Source: Thermoplasmata archaeon
GTDB lineage: Archaea > Thermoplasmatota > Thermoplasmata > Thermoplasmatales > Thermoplasmataceae
Assembly (NCBI GenBank): GCA_021826835.1
Contig: JAKAYH010000063.1
Location: 1-9,349 of the forward strand
DNA: 9,349 bases
Direction: 5' to 3'
Part shown: positions 5,874 through 9,349 of the stretch, in pieces
Numbering within the stretch: position 1 is the stretch's first letter
Layout: each line of letters starts with the position of its first letter
Program-made: the position numbers and the translations under genes
Notes under the pieces: generated by a model
What the model was told of the DNA's origin: nothing
What the model saw: the letters and a program-made list of their open reading frames with translations, nothing else
Databases searched by the model: none

Positions 5874-7223
5874 ATGCCAAATACAAACAATATTGTACTG
5901 ATTGTACTTGATACTATGCGAAAGGATGCCATTTCCCCATATAATAAAAGATTGAACACGCCAAATATTGAACAACTTTCAAAGGAATCAATGGTCTTTA
6001 CAAATAATATTACATCAGCACCATGGACAGTGCCTTCACACGCTTCTATGTTCACAGGAAAATATCCAATGGAACATCACATACATTTTAAGAATGAGAA
6101 CAGGGATTTCTCTTCGACATCTAGGCTTATGAACAATTATCCTGGCGTGACTATAGCTGAGGTTTTGAAAAAACAAGGATATACTACATATGGAATGTCC
6201 GCTAATATGGGAATAATTCCTGGAAGCGGATTTGACCGTGGTTTTGACGCTTTTACCTTTTTTGATCCAATGGGGAATTTTACATTGAACAATAATTGGA
6301 GTCTGTTGCTAAGCAAGTTCAGCGAAAGATTTGGCGAAACACACGGAGAGATATTGAAAAATCTTATAATGAACGGAAATCCTAAGGAATCATTCTCATA
6401 TGTAAGCAATTACCTAAAAATGCGTAAAGAGGTAGAACAATCTCATAAAAATTATAATTTTCCTTTAAACAAATCTGGAAAAACCATTATCGACACCTTA
6501 CACCGAACTTCGTTTTCTCAACCATTCTTTCTTTTTATAAATTTCATGGAATTTCACGAACCCTATGTTAAAAATTTTAACCCTCAAAAGGAGCAAGAAT
6601 ATTCTTTGGGCATTTTTACTCCCACAAAAAGAACGATAAACGAAGTTCGAAATTCGTATTATTTGGAATCAAAGAACGTTGACTGGGAAATTGGTGAGGT
6701 AATTAGGTTTCTTAAGAAGAGTGGTATATTTGAAGAAACGACATTAATGATCACCTCAGATCATGGACAGTCCTTATTTGAAAATGGCTTTTATGGCCAC
6801 TCAACATATCTGTATAATGAACTCATTAATGTACCATTGATACTAAAAAGAGCTACTTCCAATCCCAAGTGTCAAATAGTTAATCAATTATTTAGCAATA
6901 TAGGGTTATTTGATTTAATAAAGTCCATAGCTTGCGATGGCGAGATTATTGCTCCTGACTTCCCTTTCATAATTTCTGAAGCTGACGGTTCAGGGAAGGT
7001 TCCTAAGTCACTAATAGTAAAAAATAAAGAGGCATCACAGAGACTAAGTAACATGAATTCACAAAGAAGAGCAATTTTCAAAGACGATTTTAAACTGGTT
7101 CTAAATATGAAAAATGGAAATGTTGAGTCATTTGAAAAGAAGGAGAAACCAATAAAGAAGGAAGAATATAAAGTGGAGTTTATAGATCTTATGGAAACAA
7201 TTGAACTCCTTGGAAAAGATTGA
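5874..7223 (+). CDS. Sulfatase-fold hydrolase or transferase (alkaline phosphatase superfamily) with Thr nucleophile
   Basis: A 449-residue intact protein of the sulfatase family (Pfam PF00884 type). Metal and active-site elements are visible: IVLIVLDTMRKDA with Asp13; SAPWTVPSHASMFTGKYP (48-65) with Thr52 at the nucleophile position; FMEFHEP (224-230) with His228; ITSDHGQSLFENGFYGHST (293-311) with Asp296, His297 and His309. True sulfatases have Cys or Ser in C/S-x-P-S-R, matured to formylglycine. Here the site reads T-V-P-S-H, so formylglycine chemistry is not possible. Thr is the nucleophile in phosphoglycerol and phosphoethanolamine transferases of this superfamily. It has no signal peptide or membrane segment, so it should be cytoplasmic. 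It starts 6 bases after the CysD-like stop. Likely task: adding or removing a phosphate, phosphodiester or sulfate group on a glycan precursor. Family certain, chemistry not. Confidence 0.88.
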   Translation: MPNTNNIVLIVLDTMRKDAISPYNKRLNTPNIEQLSKESMVFTNNITSAPWTVPSHASMFTGKYPMEHHIHFKNENRDFSSTSRLMNNYPGVTIAEVLKKQGYTTYGMSANMGIIPGSGFDRGFDAFTFFDPMGNFTLNNNWSLLLSKFSERFGETHGEILKNLIMNGNPKESFSYVSNYLKMRKEVEQSHKNYNFPLNKSGKTIIDTLHRTSFSQPFFLFINFMEFHEPYVKNFNPQKEQEYSLGIFTPTKRTINEVRNSYYLESKNVDWEIGEVIRFLKKSGIFEETTLMITSDHGQSLFENGFYGHSTYLYNELINVPLILKRATSNPKCQIVNQLFSNIGLFDLIKSIACDGEIIAPDFPFIISEADGSGKVPKSLIVKNKEASQRLSNMNSQRRAIFKDDFKLVLNMKNGNVESFEKKEKPIKKEEYKVEFIDLMETIELLGKD

Positions 7224-7258
7224 AATGATCGCTATGATTCTTCTTATACTAAAAAGTA

Positions 7259-7265
7259 GGGAGGG
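7259..7265 (+). promoter_or_regulatory. Strong ribosome binding site of the broken GT4 gene
   Basis: GGGAGGG ends 8 bases before the ATG at 7274 and is the strongest purine-rich ribosome site in the window. It survives although the gene behind it is destroyed, which supports 7274 as the original start codon. Confidence 0.6.
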
Positions 7266-7273
7266 AATTGATA

Positions 7274-8262
7274 ATGAAATTCATTATTTTTTCTCATGAG
7301 TCTCCATTACCAGTATTTGGTGGACATTAGGAATATTTAATGTCTTTTTTGCAGACTCTCAATATGGATGGTCACAAATGTACTGTCATAAGTTGGGGTC
7401 CATAAGAAGATTATAGCGTCAATATTAATGGAATCCAATTAAGGCACTTTAATTTTGAAATTAACAAAAACGTGCGAGGGGTGAAGATTCACGATGTAAA
7501 TTACTATTCGTTCCCTGCTAGTATAGCCTCAAAACTCGTTGTGGCACAATACCATGGCATTAAGATATAATTCACCTGACAAAAGGATCAAAAAAATTCA
7601 GGAATTATGGGAAGATTATGATGTCAAATTGAAAAACGGACCAAATAGCTTCAAGATACCTTTAAAGATGTCGATTCAGACTAGTATTCCAGTTATTGAG
7701 AGACTTAATTGGTTTGGTCTCCCTATGAATTTGGATAATAGGAAAGAATGGTTAGATTTCTTAGGAGAAAAAGAGTTGTTAGGCATGTTTTTCGATCATA
7801 GAATAAAACCCACCATAAATTATAAGATCAAAAAGATGGAGATTTCATCAATTCATAGTGGAAAAGTTTATGTACCATCAAAAGTGAATTGCGATGAGAT
7901 CAAAAACTAAAACACAATATTGAAGTAAATTGGGTTTTTCCATTTCTGTATACAGAACAACTGCAGGACATTCATAGTGATGAGAATTTCGGAAATTTCT
8001 GCCTCTATTTTGCATAAAAGAATTTCTCATCTTTGCTTTCATTAAGATATCTCTATAAAATAGCTAAAGGATTAAACAGTCTGAACATTTTTGTGACTGG
8101 AGATTTTGATGAATTTGTGTAGATATACTGTACACCAAATCTTAAAATCTTAGGCAAAGTGAGCAATGAAGATTTTTATAATATCTAAAAGAGTCAAAAT
8201 TCGTTATTTTTCCATCAATGGAAAGACTCGGAGTGCAAATGCGTTTACACATAGCGTCATAA
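7274..8262 (+). pseudogene. Decayed GT4-family glycosyltransferase, C-terminus missing
   Basis: Pieces run in family order. The N-terminal frame reads MKFIIFSHESPLPVFGGH, a TAG at 7328-7330, then LNMDGHKCTVISWGP (compare the GT4 opening 'fGG.e..l..l...l...GH.vtvis') and a TAA at 7403-7405. After a shift near 7555 an open stretch to 7910 carries the middle of the protein, ending with KVYVPSKVN, where GT4 proteins have 'v.P.gVd'. The first frame resumes near 7905: LYKIAKGLNSLNIFVTGDF, TAG at 8120-8122, NLKILGKVSNEDFYNI ('i.flG.v..edl..ly') and TAA at 8186-8188. A last shift gives IFPSMERLGVQ, then homology stops. At least five nonsense codons (another is TAA 8015-8017) and three shifts are present. 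The domain end expected after the FPS motif is missing at the IS630 side. It starts 50 bases after the sulfatase-fold gene and was probably the third gene of that operon. Confidence 0.8.
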
Positions 8263-8276
8263 CTTGTTACGCATAG

Positions 8277-8284
8277 TTTAAATA
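8277..8284 (+). promoter_or_regulatory. TATA box of the IS630 transposase
   Basis: TAGTTTAAATACAT contains an archaeal TATA-like core (TTTAAATA) centred about 25 bases before codon 8306, where the transposase reading frame begins. This is the spacing of a leaderless archaeal promoter. Confidence 0.45.
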
Positions 8285-8304
8285 CATTTTCTCATCATTT
8301 ATAC
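8281..8304. repeat. Left inverted end of the IS630 element
   Basis: Compared with the reverse complement of 9284-9307, 18 of 24 bases match, including an unbroken run of 10 (TCATTTATAC at 8295-8304). The outer part is AT-rich and may match by chance; the inner 10 bases are the firm part. Confidence 0.5.
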
Positions 8305-8305
8305 C

Positions 8306-9275
8306 GTAAAAAAGCTTGCAATTCTGGAAGACAAGAAAGAGGAAATAATAGGAGAGATAAGACGCAGCGACGAATCAAAGTATGACTACAGGCTACATGG
8401 AATCCTGCTTGTGGGTAATGGCATGAGTCTGTACAGGGTGTATGATGTCATGGGTGACAGGCCAAGAACTGGGTCAACATATTCCTGAAGGATGGTTTTG
8501 ATAGTCTCAGGGTGTCGGGAAGGCCTACCAGATTATCAGGCATCATGAACAGCATATCCATGGATCTGGGATATTCCCAGAACCTCTGGGACGGAAAACT
8601 TCTCAGCCACCAACTCAGTGTGAAATACTACATAGACCTAGGTACAAGGCAGTGCCAGAGGATATTTCGGAAACTTGGTTTCAGATTGAGGTAATCTTGC
8701 CCGATGATGGCGAAGGGTGATTCTTCCGAGAAGGAGAAATTTAAAAAAACTCCTGAGTCTCCCGGAGGATGAAAGAACCATTATCTTCATTGAAGAGTAC
8801 CATTTCTAACAACATGGCACCAATATCAGGACATGGTACCCACCTGTGGATCATGCCCTGTCATATTACAGGAACCAAGCAGAAAAGGGATCAGTGTGTT
8901 TGGTGCTGTCAATACAGCTGCCGGAAAGCTGGTCACAAAGTTCACAGACAGATACAATGTCGTGACATTCCTCAAATTCCTGTGCATTGTGCATAGAATA
9001 TTCCCAACAGTGCCATCGTAATGGACAATGCGCTGTACCACCTGCAAGCATCGTCACGGATTGCGCATTCCTGGCTGGAATGAACCTGCAGTTCATGCCT
9101 CCATACTCACCCGAACTGAATCCCATCGAGAGGGTGTGGAAAATGACAAAGACCCATGCAACGCGCAACAGATACTTTCAGAAGTTGAATGACCTCAGGA
9201 ATGCACATGAAAGAGAATTTGGGAAATATACCAGGAGTAATGGGGGAACTGAGAAGTCTATGCTTAATCACTTAA
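8306..9275 (+). pseudogene. IS630-family transposase, multiply frameshifted
   Basis: About 323 codons can be followed through seven frame segments. The N-terminal helix-turn-helix part reads KKLAILEDKKEEIIGEIRRS, YRVYDVMGDRPRT, then after a one-base loss near 8470 WVNIFLKDGFDSLRVSGRPT and LWDGKLLSHQLSVKYYIDLG, ending with FRKLGFRLR at TAA 8692-8694. After a shift at an A-run (8743-8749) comes ERTIIFIEEYHF, TAA at 8807-8809, and QHGTNIRTWYPP. Further shifts near 8861, 9002 and 9083 expose VILQEPSRKGISVFGAVNTA, AIVMDNALYH (second catalytic Asp at 9024-9026) and MPPYSPELNPIERVWK (catalytic Glu at 9128-9130). An extra G in 9242-9246 hides the natural end ELRSLCLIT at TAA 9273-9275. The first catalytic Asp is Glu (8792-8794). 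The start codon position reads GTA. Dead beyond doubt. Confidence 0.88.
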
Positions 9276-9283
9276 GTCGTAAT

Positions 9284-9307
9284 GTATAAATGAAAAAACA
9301 ATAAATT
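9284..9307. repeat. Right inverted end of the IS630 element
   Basis: Partner of 8281-8304. The firm part is GTATAAATGA at 9284-9293, exactly inverted relative to 8295-8304, and it begins 9 bases after the natural transposase stop at 9273-9275. Close spacing between the stop codon and the inverted end is normal for IS630 elements. Confidence 0.5.
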
Positions 9308-9349
9308 AATTGCTGAAGTTAAAGATGGGAAACTTGAAATGTTTCTCCT

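Larger units (their letters stand above)
8281..9307 (+). mobile_element. Decayed IS630-family insertion sequence
   Basis: About 1 kb, the usual size of IS630 elements, filled by one transposase wreck and bounded by partly matching inverted ends (8281-8304 and 9284-9307). An exact 10-base match, TCATTTATAC / GTATAAATGA, forms their inner part. Composition is clearly richer in GC than the flanking AT-rich DNA, as expected for an incoming element. IS630 elements insert at TA. Several TA dinucleotides lie at each edge, so the exact target duplication cannot be fixed. It follows the point where the GT4 homology stops. It may have cut that gene, or landed beside it after it had already decayed. Confidence 0.75.

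Noticed and set aside
8826..9168. Several overlapping open frames on both strands within the IS630 element
   Set aside because: The + strand ones are frameshifted pieces of a single transposase; the - strand ones are their mirror images with no motif of their own.
7274..9275. Stop-codon recoding (for example pyrrolysine at TAG) as an explanation for the in-frame stops
   Set aside because: Both TAA and TAG occur, together with many frameshifts and missing domains. Intact neighbours end normally. Decay explains all of it.
1..9349. CRISPR array, tRNA, rRNA, riboswitch or replication origin
   Set aside because: No regularly spaced repeats, cloverleaf sequence, ribosomal RNA stretches or repeat clusters were seen on either strand by eye.
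9308..9349. Possible coding start or GT4 remainder to the right of the IS element
   Set aside because: Only 42 bases are available; one frame reads IAEVKDGKLEMFL but this is too short to assign.

Overview
The window looks like a piece of a cell-surface glycan biosynthesis region from a low-GC archaeon. An archaeon of the Thermoplasmatota type is my best guess, but this is inference. The supporting signs are TATA-like boxes about 25-28 nt before start codons (leaderless-style promoters), a GGTGA ribosome site, no convincing bacterial -35/-10 promoters, and no rRNA, tRNA or CRISPR. No taxonomic marker gene is present.

Layout. (1) Bases 1-2968 are intact: the C-terminal end of a DegT/DnrJ-family sugar aminotransferase, then a 508-residue Wzx-like flippase on the + strand, then a 391-residue GT-B glycosyltransferase on the - strand. 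The flippase and the glycosyltransferase converge and share the tetranucleotide TTAA as both stop codons. (2) Bases 2969-5051 are a gene graveyard with no intact gene. It holds a - strand open fragment (3152-3355), weaker fragments, a clear SAM-dependent methyltransferase pseudogene (about 4044-4754), and a second small wreck (4823-5035). (3) Bases 5061-7223 hold two intact, closely spaced + strand genes: a CysD-like ATP-pyrophosphatase (PAPS reductase superfamily) and a sulfatase-fold protein with threonine at the nucleophile position. (4) Bases 7274-8262 are a decayed GT4 glycosyltransferase that still carries a strong ribosome site. (5) Bases 8281-9307 are a badly decayed IS630-family insertion sequence, visibly richer in GC than its surroundings, with partly matching ends.

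How it may fit together. The aminotransferase, glycosyltransferases, methyltransferase and flippase are the usual parts for making, decorating and exporting a lipid-linked oligosaccharide. The CysD-like and sulfatase-fold pair suggests that sulfate, sulfonate or phosphate chemistry was applied to this glycan. This is inference; sulfonated sugars have been reported in glycans of Thermoplasma and Sulfolobus. The alternation of clean reading frames with heavily broken ones argues that the broken genes are truly decayed and not products of a poor assembly.
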